Source: Alteromonas macleodii ATCC 27126 (lineage in GTDB: Bacteria; Pseudomonadota; Gammaproteobacteria; Enterobacterales; Alteromonadaceae). Taken from it: a DNA stretch of 64,000 nt. Location of the stretch: positions 3,224,001 to 3,288,000 of the forward strand of contig NC_018632.1 of assembly GCF_000172635.2 (NCBI RefSeq). The letters are read 5' to 3'. How positions within the stretch are numbered: position 1 is the first letter of the stretch; each line of letters opens with the position of its first letter. Shown one piece after another: positions 47,563 through 56,440 of this stretch. Below the pieces are notes generated by a model. It was not told where the DNA came from, searched no databases, and saw only the letters and a list, made by a program, of their open reading frames with translations. The position numbers were made by a program, and so were the translations under genes.

Positions 47563-47927
47563 GCGCGCTACGTATCCTTTTATTTAAACCCTGCTCTATA
47601 ACAATAGCGACGTTATAAGAGCGGTGAATGTAAAAAATAATCGTGGAATATTTAATCACAAACACAATTGGTAATACCATTTTACCTATCTAGTTTAAGG
47701 CAGATCGATTTCGAGGTAAATACTCACAAGCATAGCAAAGCATTTACCTTTTGCTGGGTGTTAAGCTTTATTGTTGAATTTGTTAAGAAAAATCAGTAAC
47801 CGCAAACTGGTCTGATGAGGAAGGGAGAATGCAGTAATAGGGGCAAAGCGCCTGATCTACATACAATTAATAAATAGACCAAACGCCCTTCTAAGCCAAG
47901 TAGGCTAGTAAATGTTAAAAATAATGA
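47563..47927. other. Gap between ampE and pdhR
   Basis: The 365-base gap holds no gene. Its clear signal is the PdhR-type palindrome at 47666-47682. The rest is AT-rich and shows nothing I can name. Confidence 0.5.
47666..47682. promoter_or_regulatory. Candidate PdhR operator
   Basis: AATTGGTAATACCATTT contains TGGT-AAT-ACCA (47669-47679), matching the PdhR pattern ATTGGTnnnACCAAT at all core positions. It lies about 105 bases before the pdhR start codon. Confidence 0.75.
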
Positions 47928-48830
47928 CTATGCAAGACTGCCTACAAGCGTGAGCGCTGATGTTATTACAAGAAGAAAAATAACATTACGTTTTGCTAAC
48001 TTTACAAGCACCTTCGGTTCTATTGCTGCATTTTCAGCCTGCAACTGCTGTTCATCAGGCGTTAGAATCTCAGCTTTCGAAGAAATTTGTGTAAGCACAT
48101 CGTATGCAGGTACATCGAACTGAAGTGCATACTTAATCCACTCAGGCAACGCTCGTGAGAAATGTCCCATCATCAACATGCCAAAAGCGGTAACGCGAAC
48201 AGGAATATAATCGAGCGCAAACATCAATCTTCCCGCAGCGGCTTTTAAAGGGTGATTTGCATCACACAATGCCTCGGTTGTGCTTCGACTCAAGCTATAA
48301 AACAGCGCACCAGGTGCACCAAAAGCAATAAACCACAGCATCACAGCGGCATAGTGTTGATAGTTAAGCCAGGTAAGGTGTTGGCCAAAAGTTTTGCCTT
48401 CTGTACCCGCACTTCCGTCACTGTCTGATTGACTTGCACAATGCCCTAATTGGTCGGTGTACATACTGCACGCCTGAAGGTCACCTCGATCAGCAGCATT
48501 CAAAAAACTCTTGTAGACGGCTCGCAATGCAGGGCAGCCAATACAGATGAACAAAATTATGCTTTGCTCAATAAACGTAAGAAATGCACCAAGTACCCAG
48601 TATTCAATTGCTCCCAGCACTACTGCGGGAAGTAAAAGATAGAAATAAAGTGCTGTGGATGAGACCTTTTTACTTCCCTCCTCATCTTCATTTCCTTCTT
48701 GAAACTTAATCAACCCTTTATCTTGAAGAAAAGCACGATATTGAGCGGCATACTTTTCAATATGCCAATTAGGTGTTTTTGTTATCAACCGCTCGAGGCT
48801 GAGAACTAATAGCAAGCTCATTAACATCAT
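47928..48830 (-). CDS. ampE: AmpE-like inner-membrane protein
   Basis: The 300-residue product starts with a membrane helix (MMLMSLLLVLSLERLI) and has further spans near residues 65-110, 155-180 and at the C terminus. The WLNYQHYAAVMLWFIAFGAPGALFYSLSR segment is characteristic of AmpE/CobD-like proteins. AmpE is an inner-membrane protein linked to the beta-lactamase induction locus. The gene lies 42 bases after ampD, the conserved ampD-ampE pair. Confidence 0.88.
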   Translation of the reverse strand: MMLMSLLLVLSLERLITKTPNWHIEKYAAQYRAFLQDKGLIKFQEGNEDEEGSKKVSSTALYFYLLLPAVVLGAIEYWVLGAFLTFIEQSIILFICIGCPALRAVYKSFLNAADRGDLQACSMYTDQLGHCASQSDSDGSAGTEGKTFGQHLTWLNYQHYAAVMLWFIAFGAPGALFYSLSRSTTEALCDANHPLKAAAGRLMFALDYIPVRVTAFGMLMMGHFSRALPEWIKYALQFDVPAYDVLTQISSKAEILTPDEQQLQAENAAIEPKVLVKLAKRNVIFLLVITSALTLVGSLA

Positions 48831-48872
48831 AGGTATTGAGTTTCCTTTTTTCTGCAGTGCGGATTAGTTAAA

Positions 48873-49412
48873 TTATTTAAACCCAGCAACGCGCATTCTA
48901 TATCTTGCCCAATCGAAAGCTGCACCAGGGTCAGTTTTTCGCCCTGGTGCTATATCATTATGGCCTACGATACGCCCTAAAGTGATCCGAGGATAGTATC
49001 TCGTAATAAAATCAGTGAGTTCGCCAAGGGCTTGGTACTGTGCATCGGTGTAAAACAACGTATCAGTACCTTCAAGTTCAATACCTATAGCATAGTCGTT
49101 ACAGCGGCTGCGGCCTTGAAATGAAGACAGGCCCGCGTGCCATGCCCGCTGTTCAAAGGGCACAAATTGCTCTATTTCACCCGTTCGATAAATTACACAA
49201 TGAGCAGAGACCCGTAACCCAGCAATTTCTCTATAGAAAGGATGTTCATCAGGATTGATGGTTCCGGTAAACAATTGGCGAATGCCCGGCGTACCAAACT
49301 GTGAAGGAGGTAGTGAAATATTGTGTATCACTAACAGACTAACGTCTGTGCTGTCAGGACGGGCATCATAATGCGGACTTGCTGTGTACTTTGCTTCGTT
49401 GTAAAGCACCAT
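48873..49412 (-). CDS. ampD: 1,6-anhydro-N-acetylmuramyl-L-alanine amidase
   Basis: The cytoplasmic amidase recycles anhydro-muropeptides. From ATG 49412 it is 179 residues, close to E. coli AmpD. Zinc-ligand and active-site regions are visible in LLVIHNISLPPSQFG, SAHCVIYRTGEI, QRAWHAGLS and IVGHNDIAPGRKTDPG. The open frame runs on to 49493 but that extension is unlike the family and collides with the divergent gene's promoter region. Confidence 0.95.
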   Translation of the reverse strand: MVLYNEAKYTASPHYDARPDSTDVSLLVIHNISLPPSQFGTPGIRQLFTGTINPDEHPFYREIAGLRVSAHCVIYRTGEIEQFVPFEQRAWHAGLSSFQGRSRCNDYAIGIELEGTDTLFYTDAQYQALGELTDFITRYYPRITLGRIVGHNDIAPGRKTDPGAAFDWARYRMRVAGFK

Positions 49413-49471
49413 AGTATTTGCTTCGATAATTGATTTTCTGGGTAATAGCCTACATTGTATATGGATATAAG

Positions 49472-49487
49472 TGTATAGGGCTATACA
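49472..49487. promoter_or_regulatory. Inverted repeat in ampD/protease divergent region
   Basis: TGTATAG-GG-CTATACA is a 7-base inverted repeat with a 2-base spacer, located between the divergent ampD and protease genes. It may be an operator or overlap a -10 element. Nothing identifies the regulator. Confidence 0.4.
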
Positions 49488-49595
49488 TTGCATTCTAATA
49501 AGCTAATCAGCACGTTAGTCCTTTGCTTAAGAGATTACGCCGAGTATTTAGCAATACGAAAAGCGGTGCACCACTATTATAAGAAAGGTAGAAGC

Positions 49596-50114
49596 ATGAA
49601 TGAACAACAAGACCCGACAGCGTCAACGGGTAAATGGATGGTTGCGCTTGCTTGGATTTGCGGTTTTGGTCTACTGGTTTTTGTTTTCTCAGATCTTTTA
49701 GAAAAACAAATTAACCCAAATAGCGAACCAACATCAGAGCGTATTGGTTCACAAACCGAAGTCCGACTTAAGCAAAATCGCCAAGGTCACTATGTGACAA
49801 CAGGTTATATTAATGGTGAGGAAGTCGTATTTCTTGTTGATACGGGTGCCACTGACGTGGCCGTTCCCGCTCATTTGGCTAACAAGCTTCAACTCAAAGC
49901 GGGTCGAGAAGGGTTGGCCAGCACAGCTAACGGCGTTGTAAGAGTTGCCGAATCGACCATTGAAACTTTGCGCATTGGTGAAATTGTGGTGCGCGATGTA
50001 AAAGCAAACTTAAACCCCGGTATGCAAGATGACCATATATTGCTGGGAATGAGTGTTCTTCGCCAATTAGAGTTTACTCAGCGCGGAGAATGGTTAATAT
50101 TGCGTACCCTTTAA
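49596..50114 (+). CDS. Retropepsin-like aspartic protease, membrane-anchored (TIGR02281 type)
   Basis: ATG 49596 follows AGGTAGAAG and gives 172 residues; the open frame to 49488 is upstream read-through. An N-terminal helix (WMVALAWICGFGLLVFVFSDLL) anchors the protein and a single aspartic protease domain follows, with the active-site VVFLVDTGATDVAVPAHLA and the second glycine loop ILLGMSVLRQLEF. Such proteases act as homodimers. The substrate is unknown. It lies 26 bases before nadC. Confidence 0.88.
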   Translation: MNEQQDPTASTGKWMVALAWICGFGLLVFVFSDLLEKQINPNSEPTSERIGSQTEVRLKQNRQGHYVTTGYINGEEVVFLVDTGATDVAVPAHLANKLQLKAGREGLASTANGVVRVAESTIETLRIGEIVVRDVKANLNPGMQDDHILLGMSVLRQLEFTQRGEWLILRTL

Positions 50115-50140
50115 ATACACAGATAGCATAGATCATAGCG

Positions 50141-51001
50141 ATGAAGATGACATCACCAGACATGCAAGCGATTCGAGAGCAAGTATCGAACGCGCTTATT
50201 GAAGATCTTGGCGGCGAATTAAATGCTGCAAACGACATTACGGCGAACCTGATAGATGAAAGCGTTAATGCAAAAGCCACTATTATTACGCGAGAGCCTT
50301 GCGTGGTTTGTGGAATCGCATGGGCAAACCAAGCATTTGCACTAATCGACGAGTCGGTGTCGCTAACGTGGCATGTAAAAGATGGTGACAAAGTTGATGC
50401 CAACACCGTACTGGTTAGTTTGGAAGGCTCTGCTCGCGCGATATTGACGGCAGAACGTACGGCGCTTAACTTCCTACAAACCCTGTCGGCAACCGCCACT
50501 GTTACTGCCTTTTACGCTAAGTATTTAGATGGCTCCAACACTAAAATTCTCGATACCCGCAAAACGTTGCCAGGTTTGCGGCACGCACAGAAATACGCGG
50601 TGCGTTGTGGTGGGGGTCAAAACCATCGTGTGGGTTTGTTCGATGCATTCTTAATTAAGGAAAACCACATATTTTCTTGCGGAAACATCGAAAAAGCCGT
50701 AAGCCGAGCGAAAACAATGATGCCGGGCAAGCCCGTTGAAGTAGAGGTAGAGAACTTAACCGAGCTTGAACAAGCCCTTGGTGCAGGTGCCGACATTGTC
50801 ATGCTGGATAATTTTTCTAACGAACAGATCCAACAGGCAGTAGCGCTCAATAAAGGTCAATGTAAACTGGAAGTATCAGGAAACATTACTGATGAACGAC
50901 TGGCTTCTCTCGCTAAGCTAGGCGTAGATTACATTTCATCTGGAGCTTTAACCAAACACGTTCAGGCCATTGATTTGTCGCTGCGCATTAATTTGTCATA
51001 G
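50141..51001 (+). CDS. nadC: Nicotinate-nucleotide pyrophosphorylase (carboxylating)
   Basis: The 286-residue quinolinate phosphoribosyltransferase acts in NAD synthesis. Motifs are LNFLQTLSATATVTA, ILDTRKTLPGLRHAQKYAVRCGGGQNHRVGLFDAFLIKENH and the C-terminal LEVSGNITDERL. Its place between ampD and the pilin operon is conserved in many gammaproteobacteria. Confidence 0.96.
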   Translation: MKMTSPDMQAIREQVSNALIEDLGGELNAANDITANLIDESVNAKATIITREPCVVCGIAWANQAFALIDESVSLTWHVKDGDKVDANTVLVSLEGSARAILTAERTALNFLQTLSATATVTAFYAKYLDGSNTKILDTRKTLPGLRHAQKYAVRCGGGQNHRVGLFDAFLIKENHIFSCGNIEKAVSRAKTMMPGKPVEVEVENLTELEQALGAGADIVMLDNFSNEQIQQAVALNKGQCKLEVSGNITDERLASLAKLGVDYISSGALTKHVQAIDLSLRINLS

Positions 51002-51570
51002 CAGAGCAAGAAAGATAAAGAGCCAAATTAAAAGCTGTAAAGGTGGATTTAACATTAGGTAAGCGAATGTGTTGCTTATCCCCTTGTACTTCCACCTTTA
51101 TAACGCGGCTTCTTTGTTGCACGTGTTTTATTATAAAGCTACAGTGTTTCAGTGAAATTTACGTTATCGCAATTATCACTTCCCTATACTGTGGCTTTAA
51201 TTACTGAGACCTTAATGATTGAGGTTGCACAGTGATTTTAAATCACCGAGTAGATGTATAATTTACAATACGATTACTCGTCATTCTGTTCAGTCATTTC
51301 TCGATAATGCTTTTTGTGTATAGATAGGCATACGCACTTAAGTCATTAACTTTTATACGAAAGTTCAAGTGATAAAGCCTGCCAAGGCGCGGCGAACCGT
51401 GTCATACTGAAAAAGCTAGACATAGGTATATTTGCCTATACTTGTCAGTAACAAATAAAATTCTATACTGAGTATCAAGTACCAGGGGCGTTAAATGGAC
51501 GACTCGGGTATAAACGTCAATTTGAATTAGATTTAAACTTTACGTGTTATACACGTCCCGGAGAAAAACC
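51002..51570. other. Long gap between nadC and pilA
   Basis: The 569-base gap has no gene. It contains a long-range stem (TAAAGGTGGA at 51038-51047 with TCCACCTTTA at 51091-51100) enclosing an imperfect GGTAAGC/GCTTATC pairing. A possible sigma-54-like element lies at 51106-51121 (GG, 10 bases, GC), and a sigma-70 promoter at 51442-51469. Confidence 0.5.
51442..51469 (+). promoter_or_regulatory. Sigma-70-like promoter of pilA
   Basis: TTGTCA (51442-51447) and TATACT (51464-51469) are spaced by 16 bases, placing the start point near 51476 and giving a leader of about 95 bases before the pilA ATG. Confidence 0.6.
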
Positions 51571-52008
51571 ATGATGAACATGAATACTAAAAACCAAAAA
51601 GGTTTCACCCTAATCGAACTAATGATTGTTGTTGCAATCATCGGTATCCTTGCAGCAATCGCACTTCCTGCTTACCAAAACTACACAGAGAAAGCTCGCT
51701 TTACAGAGGTTGTAAACGCTACAGCGGCAGCTAAATCTGCAGTTGAAGTTTGTGCGCAAACTGAGTCAGGAACAACCGCTACAGAAATTTTAGATGCCTG
51801 TGACAGCAACGCAAAAGGTATTGCGGATGTAGTAACCGCTGATACTGGCGTAGTTGGATTAGCGGTTGTAGACGGCGTTATCACGGCGACTAAGCCAACT
51901 GATTCTTCTATCACTGGTGCGGGTACTTATGAAATGACTCCAGCTGTAGATGTCGCTACACGACGCGTTACATGGACAACAGTTTGCGACCCTGCAACTC
52001 TTTGCTAA
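51571..52008 (+). CDS. pilA: Type IV major pilin
   Basis: ATG 51571 follows CCGGAGAAAAA. The 145-residue prepilin has a short basic leader cleaved at G-F ([28 protein letters not shown]), with E5 of the mature chain present, then the long N-terminal helix. A C-terminal pair VCDPATLC probably makes the D-region disulfide; two further cysteines lie near residues 60 and 75. Genes for PilC and the PilD processing peptidase follow. Confidence 0.96.
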   Translation: MMNMNTKNQKGFTLIELMIVVAIIGILAAIALPAYQNYTEKARFTEVVNATAAAKSAVEVCAQTESGTTATEILDACDSNAKGIADVVTADTGVVGLAVVDGVITATKPTDSSITGAGTYEMTPAVDVATRRVTWTTVCDPATLC

Positions 52009-52024
52009 TCATAGTCAACTTACA

Positions 52025-52054
52025 AAAAAGGTTCACGTTGTGAGCCTTTTTCTT
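52025..52054 (+). terminator. Terminator between pilA and pilC
   Basis: AAGGTTCAC (52028-52036) pairs with GTGAGCCTT (52040-52048) around a 3-base loop and is followed by a T-rich tract. It probably makes most transcripts pilA-only, with partial readthrough into pilC. Confidence 0.8.
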
Positions 52055-52078
52055 TATTTATACTAGCGAGGTTCAATC

Positions 52079-53287
52079 TTGGCACGAGCTCCCGTAACTT
52101 TCATTTGGCAAGGGAAAGATCGACATGGTCAATCTCGCAAAGGTGAGATCTCCGCAGCCTCTTTGTCAGAAGCGAAAAATCTACTTCGGCGCCAAGGAAT
52201 CTCAGCAAACAAAGTTAAAAAGTTAGCTAAACCCCTTTTTGGCGGAAGCCCGAAAATTACTGCTGCAGACATCTCTGTCATATCACGTCAAATCGCCACC
52301 ATGCTCGCCGCCGGTGTTACCCTTATCCAATCGTTAGAAATGATTTCCCAAGGTCACGCCAATTCTTCAATGCGCAAACTTCTTGGCGAAATAACCGATG
52401 AGGTAAAAGCGGGTAATCCATTGTCATCGGCGCTCAGAAAACACCCTCTTTATTTTGACGATTTATATTGCGACTTGGTTTATACCGGTGAGCAGTCGGG
52501 CGCACTTGAAACCATTTATGACCGCATTGCGACCTATAAAGAAAAGGCCGAAGCACTAAAATCAAAAATCAAAAAAGCAATGTTTTACCCCATTGCAGTT
52601 TTGGTTGTTGCTTTTATTGTTACGACTATCCTTCTTATATTTGTTGTGCCGCAGTTTGAAGAGATTTTCAGCAGCTTTGGCGCAGAACTCCCTGCCTTCA
52701 CCCAGTTCGTATTGGCTATTTCACGGTTCGTCCAAGACTACGGTATTTTTATCGCCATAGGTATTGGCGGTGCTGGGTTTATGTTTATGCGCACCTACAA
52801 GCGAAGCCAGAAGCTACGTGACACGGTGGACCGCAACATTTTAAAAATTCCCGTCATTGGCGAAATATTAAAAAAAGCCAGCATTGCGCGCTTTACCCGA
52901 ACCCTAGCCACGACCTTCGCAGCAGGTGTGCCGCTTATTGGCGCACTAGAATCCGCTGCCGGAGCTTCGGGCAACGCAGTATACCGCGAGGCCATTTTAT
53001 ACATGCGTAAAGAAGTGGCGGGCGGTATGCCAATGCATGTTGCAATGCGCGCTACACAAGTATTCCCTGACATGGTGACGCAGATGATTGCCATTGGTGA
53101 GGAGTCGGGCGCGGTTGATGAAATGCTCAGCAAAATTGCCACCATATATGAAGCTGAAGTCGATGATATGGTAGACGGTTTAACCAGCCTACTTGAACCT
53201 ATGATCATGGCCGTACTTGGCGTGGTAATCGGCGGCTTGATTGTGGCTATGTACCTCCCTATATTCCAGATGGGTAACGTGGTATAA
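52079..53287 (+). CDS. pilC: Type IV pilus inner-membrane platform protein
   Basis: The 402-residue GspF-family protein starts at TTG 52079 behind GCGAGG. It has two copies of the GspF domain: ISRQIATMLAAGVTLIQSLEMI near 75 and FTRTLATTFAAGVPLIGALESAAG near 280. Three membrane segments include the C-terminal MIMAVLGVVIGGLIVAMYLPIF. It anchors pilus assembly. The ATPase gene pilB, normally directly upstream, is absent: only 70 bases separate pilA and pilC. Confidence 0.95.
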   Translation: MARAPVTFIWQGKDRHGQSRKGEISAASLSEAKNLLRRQGISANKVKKLAKPLFGGSPKITAADISVISRQIATMLAAGVTLIQSLEMISQGHANSSMRKLLGEITDEVKAGNPLSSALRKHPLYFDDLYCDLVYTGEQSGALETIYDRIATYKEKAEALKSKIKKAMFYPIAVLVVAFIVTTILLIFVVPQFEEIFSSFGAELPAFTQFVLAISRFVQDYGIFIAIGIGGAGFMFMRTYKRSQKLRDTVDRNILKIPVIGEILKKASIARFTRTLATTFAAGVPLIGALESAAGASGNAVYREAILYMRKEVAGGMPMHVAMRATQVFPDMVTQMIAIGEESGAVDEMLSKIATIYEAEVDDMVDGLTSLLEPMIMAVLGVVIGGLIVAMYLPIFQMGNVV

Positions 53288-53339
53288 CGTGGCTCAGCAT
53301 TAAAAGAACGAAAATCAACAATCATAAGAACCACATACC

Positions 53340-54233
53340 ATGGACGCGATAATTACGCTTAGTCAGCTTTACCCTGCTGTATTCTATTCCCTAGTCTTTT
53401 TTGTAAGTTTAATGGTTGGCAGTTTCTTGAACGTGGTGATTTACCGCTTGCCTATTATGATGGAACGCAGCTGGCAGCAAGAGTACCAAAGCTATTTTAG
53501 CGCGGGTGAGCCGACACCTAACGATAAAAACTCAACAGCGTCAGAGGAAGTATTCAACCTTGTAAAACCAGACAGCACATGCCCTAGCTGCGGCCACAAA
53601 ATTCGCGCATGGGAAAATATTCCTGTTATTAGCTACCTGTTCCTTAAAGGTAAATGCGCTAAATGCAAAGTTGGAATATCAGTTCGTTACCCGCTGGTTG
53701 AATTGTTTACTGCTTTAGCCTGTACGTTTGCGGCCTATCAATTTGGTGTCACATCGCAAGCCCTATGGGCCGTATTGTTTACATACATACTCGTTGCTCT
53801 GCTGTTTATTGACTTAGATAAGATGCTATTACCTGACCAGTTAACACTGCCTCTACTGTGGTTAGGGTTATTGTTGAGCACGCAACACATTTTTGTAGGC
53901 ACCACCGACGCTATTGTTGGCGCAGCGGCGGGTTATTTAAGTTTATGGTCTGTTTATTGGCTATTTAAACTTGCCACTGGCAAAGAAGGCATGGGCTATG
54001 GCGATTTCAAGCTGCTCGCCGCACTTGGCGCTTATACGGGCTGGCAAGGTTTGCCCATTATTATTTTGCTCTCTTCGTTTGTTGGTGCAATTGCAGGCAT
54101 ACTCATAATGGTGATTCAAAACAAAGGTAAGTCGTTGGCAATTCCTTTTGGTCCCTATCTCGCAGTGGCGGGTTGGCTGACACTGCTTTTTAAAGATGCC
54201 ATTATTACCACCTATCTTGATTACGTACTTTAG
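53340..54233 (+). CDS. pilD: Prepilin peptidase / N-methyltransferase
   Basis: The 297-residue membrane protease cleaves and methylates prepilins. It has FLNVVIYRLPIMMERSW near the N terminus, the four-cysteine zinc loop (CPSCGHK and CAKCKVG near 80-110), and the two catalytic aspartates in LFIDLDKMLLPD and GMGYGDFKLLAALG. About eight membrane segments are present. It lies between pilC and coaE. Confidence 0.96.
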   Translation: MDAIITLSQLYPAVFYSLVFFVSLMVGSFLNVVIYRLPIMMERSWQQEYQSYFSAGEPTPNDKNSTASEEVFNLVKPDSTCPSCGHKIRAWENIPVISYLFLKGKCAKCKVGISVRYPLVELFTALACTFAAYQFGVTSQALWAVLFTYILVALLFIDLDKMLLPDQLTLPLLWLGLLLSTQHIFVGTTDAIVGAAAGYLSLWSVYWLFKLATGKEGMGYGDFKLLAALGAYTGWQGLPIIILLSSFVGAIAGILIMVIQNKGKSLAIPFGPYLAVAGWLTLLFKDAIITTYLDYVL

Positions 54234-54251
54234 TTAGAAGGTGCCGGCATT

Positions 54252-54863
54252 ATGAATAAGCAGACTCCCTTTGTAGTAGGCCTTACTGGCGGCATAGGTA
54301 GCGGTAAATCTGCTGCCACTGATATTTTTGCGTCGTTAGGCATAGACATCGTGGATGCCGATGAGGTCGCAAGGGATGTGGTTGCCGTGGGCTCACAAGG
54401 GTTACTTCAAATAGCTGAGCATTTTGGCGAGCATATTTTGCTTGAAGACGGTAGCCTTGATCGCGCCGCACTTCGAGAGAAGGTTTTTGCTAACCCAGAT
54501 GAAAAAATCTGGCTGAACGGCCTTCTCCACCCGCTTATTCGTTCTCGCATGCAACAGCTAATCATAGAATCGACTTCTCCCTATTGCATCTTATCTGTTC
54601 CACTATTGGTTGAAAACAAGCTTACTGAAATGTGTAACTACGTAGTAGTGGTTGACTGTCCTGAAGCGCTTCAGCTTGAACGCGCCTTAAAGCGAGATGG
54701 TAGCTCTGAAGCAACGATAAAAAGTATTATGGCGTCACAAGCTAGCCGTAAAGAACGGCTGAGCGCTGCAGACCATGTACTAGACAATAGCACCAGCCTA
54801 AACGCCCTCTTTTCGCAAGTTTCGGCCTTGCATGAACACTTACTTTTGCTATCTAAAGCGTGA
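54252..54863 (+). CDS. coaE: Dephospho-CoA kinase
   Basis: The 203-residue kinase completes coenzyme A synthesis. It has the P-loop GLTGGIGSGKSAATDIF (residues 10-26), the DADEVARDVV substrate motif and LSVPLLVENKL. The pilD-coaE-zapD-yacG order is the classical gammaproteobacterial one. Confidence 0.95.
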   Translation: MNKQTPFVVGLTGGIGSGKSAATDIFASLGIDIVDADEVARDVVAVGSQGLLQIAEHFGEHILLEDGSLDRAALREKVFANPDEKIWLNGLLHPLIRSRMQQLIIESTSPYCILSVPLLVENKLTEMCNYVVVVDCPEALQLERALKRDGSSEATIKSIMASQASRKERLSAADHVLDNSTSLNALFSQVSALHEHLLLLSKA

Positions 54864-55106
54864 AGTTGATAGACGAAGTTAACGCAAAAACACATCCCTT
54901 ATAACTAAATTCACCACCTAAAAGCAGGGCGTTATAGCCTTACGGATTGATTTTTGAAACTTTTTTGACCAATTAACGTCAAAGTAAAGATTTGGCGAAC
55001 AAGTATACTTGGCTTAAACGCTTTGATGCTTTAGGCTTGTTGCCTTTCACTGTTCAGCTAAATTTTTAGCGACATTTCTCTAAGTCTATGTGTTTTAAGG
55101 GGTTCC

Positions 55107-55859
55107 ATGGGTCACGCTGTTTTCGAATTTCCACTAAAGGAAAAAGTACGTAACTATTTACGTGTTGAGCAGCTGCTTGGGCAACTTAAAATTATGGCTA
55201 AATCAGAACATACTCATCTGCAGCTGGTGTTCTTTGAACAGCTTTTCGAATTACTTGATCTTATTGAAAGACTGGATCTTCGCTCCGATCTTACCAAAGA
55301 CCTCGAAGCCCATGAAAAGAACTTGGTTTATTGGTCTAAGCACCCGAAAATTGACAGCACCGCCTTAGAACAAGCGCTAAAAACCGTGCTTACCCTAAAA
55401 CAAAAGCTAAAAACAGACCGCCGTTTTAGTAGTGCTTTGAAAGAAGATAAACTGCTAAGCGCAATCAGGCAGCGCTTTGCCATTCCAGGTGGCGCGTGTA
55501 GCTTCGATTTGCCCAATCTTCATTTTTGGTTACAACAACCCCTTGAACAACGCCTCGCTGAAATAGCGCAATGGCTTGAAACGTTAGCCTTACTCGATGA
55601 TGCTATTGCTGTTAGCCTGTCGTTCATTCGCGAACGAGGTCAATTTGTCAATGTGGTTGCTGACAACGGTTTTTACCAAGGTGCTGCAGAAGATAAAAAC
55701 GAGTTAATTCGCGTTAAATGTAGCGTTGATGAAGGGTATTACCCTACGCTTAGCGGCAATAAATACCGTTACGCACTCCGCTTCATGCTATTTTCTCCTC
55801 AAGAGGGCCAATCTGGCGCAGTGGAAAGCAGTATTCAGTTTCGTTTAGCTGCCTGTTAA
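55107..55859 (+). CDS. zapD: Cell division protein ZapD
   Basis: The 250-residue cytoplasmic protein crosslinks FtsZ filaments. It matches the family in length and in FEFPLKEKVRNYLRVEQLL at the N terminus, the QRFAIPGGACSFDLPNLHFWL segment and the terminal YRYALRFMLF strand. The start is an ATG preceded by AAGGGGTTCC. The 243-base upstream gap contains a 10-base palindrome AAGTATACTT at 55001-55010 and no gene. Confidence 0.94.
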   Translation: MGHAVFEFPLKEKVRNYLRVEQLLGQLKIMAKSEHTHLQLVFFEQLFELLDLIERLDLRSDLTKDLEAHEKNLVYWSKHPKIDSTALEQALKTVLTLKQKLKTDRRFSSALKEDKLLSAIRQRFAIPGGACSFDLPNLHFWLQQPLEQRLAEIAQWLETLALLDDAIAVSLSFIRERGQFVNVVADNGFYQGAAEDKNELIRVKCSVDEGYYPTLSGNKYRYALRFMLFSPQEGQSGAVESSIQFRLAAC

Positions 55860-55992
55860 ACTTAAGACCTGTTGATGTTTGATGTACCGCAAAGATCAGC
55901 AGGCCCGAGTCTTTAATTTATTATTTCCCGTCTGCGGTAGTGATAGCAAATCGCAAACTTCGCCGTTTAGACGTATTTCACTGGAGTAAATA

Positions 55993-56220
55993 ATGGAAGT
56001 GAAATGTCCTATTTGTGCCAAGCAGGTTGTTTGGGCACCAACAAGCGAATATCGCCCTTTTTGCAGTAAAAAATGCCAACTTATCGATTTAGGTGAATGG
56101 GCCGCTGAAGACAGAAAAATAGCCGGCAAGCCTGCAGAAGACGCAACGCCCAAGCATATCGATGTTGAAGAGATAGAGGCGATGCTAGCACAGCAATCAG
56201 ATGACTTCTTTAAGCACTAA
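55993..56220 (+). CDS. yacG: DNA gyrase inhibitor YacG, zinc-binding
   Basis: The 75-residue protein has the four zinc cysteines CPIC and FCSKKC and the following [14 protein letters not shown], as in E. coli YacG, which binds gyrase. ATG 55993 follows ACTGGAGTAAATA. It closes the pilD-coaE-zapD-yacG group. Confidence 0.94.
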   Translation: MEVKCPICAKQVVWAPTSEYRPFCSKKCQLIDLGEWAAEDRKIAGKPAEDATPKHIDVEEIEAMLAQQSDDFFKH

Positions 56221-56440
56221 TACGCGATGTCATTCCCACACAATTTGGCAAACATCAGTATTTAGGTAAATTCCACTAAGACGTATTCTCGTACAAAGCG
56301 CAGTGGTGTAGTATCGGTTTACTTGGTCTCCAAGCCGTAGGTAGATGCTCAGCAATCGAACGTATTAATTCGTCACAATATTAATCAATAGCTCGCTGCG
56401 CAGCTTTCCTCATCCTCAACCTATACAAAAAGGAACATGA

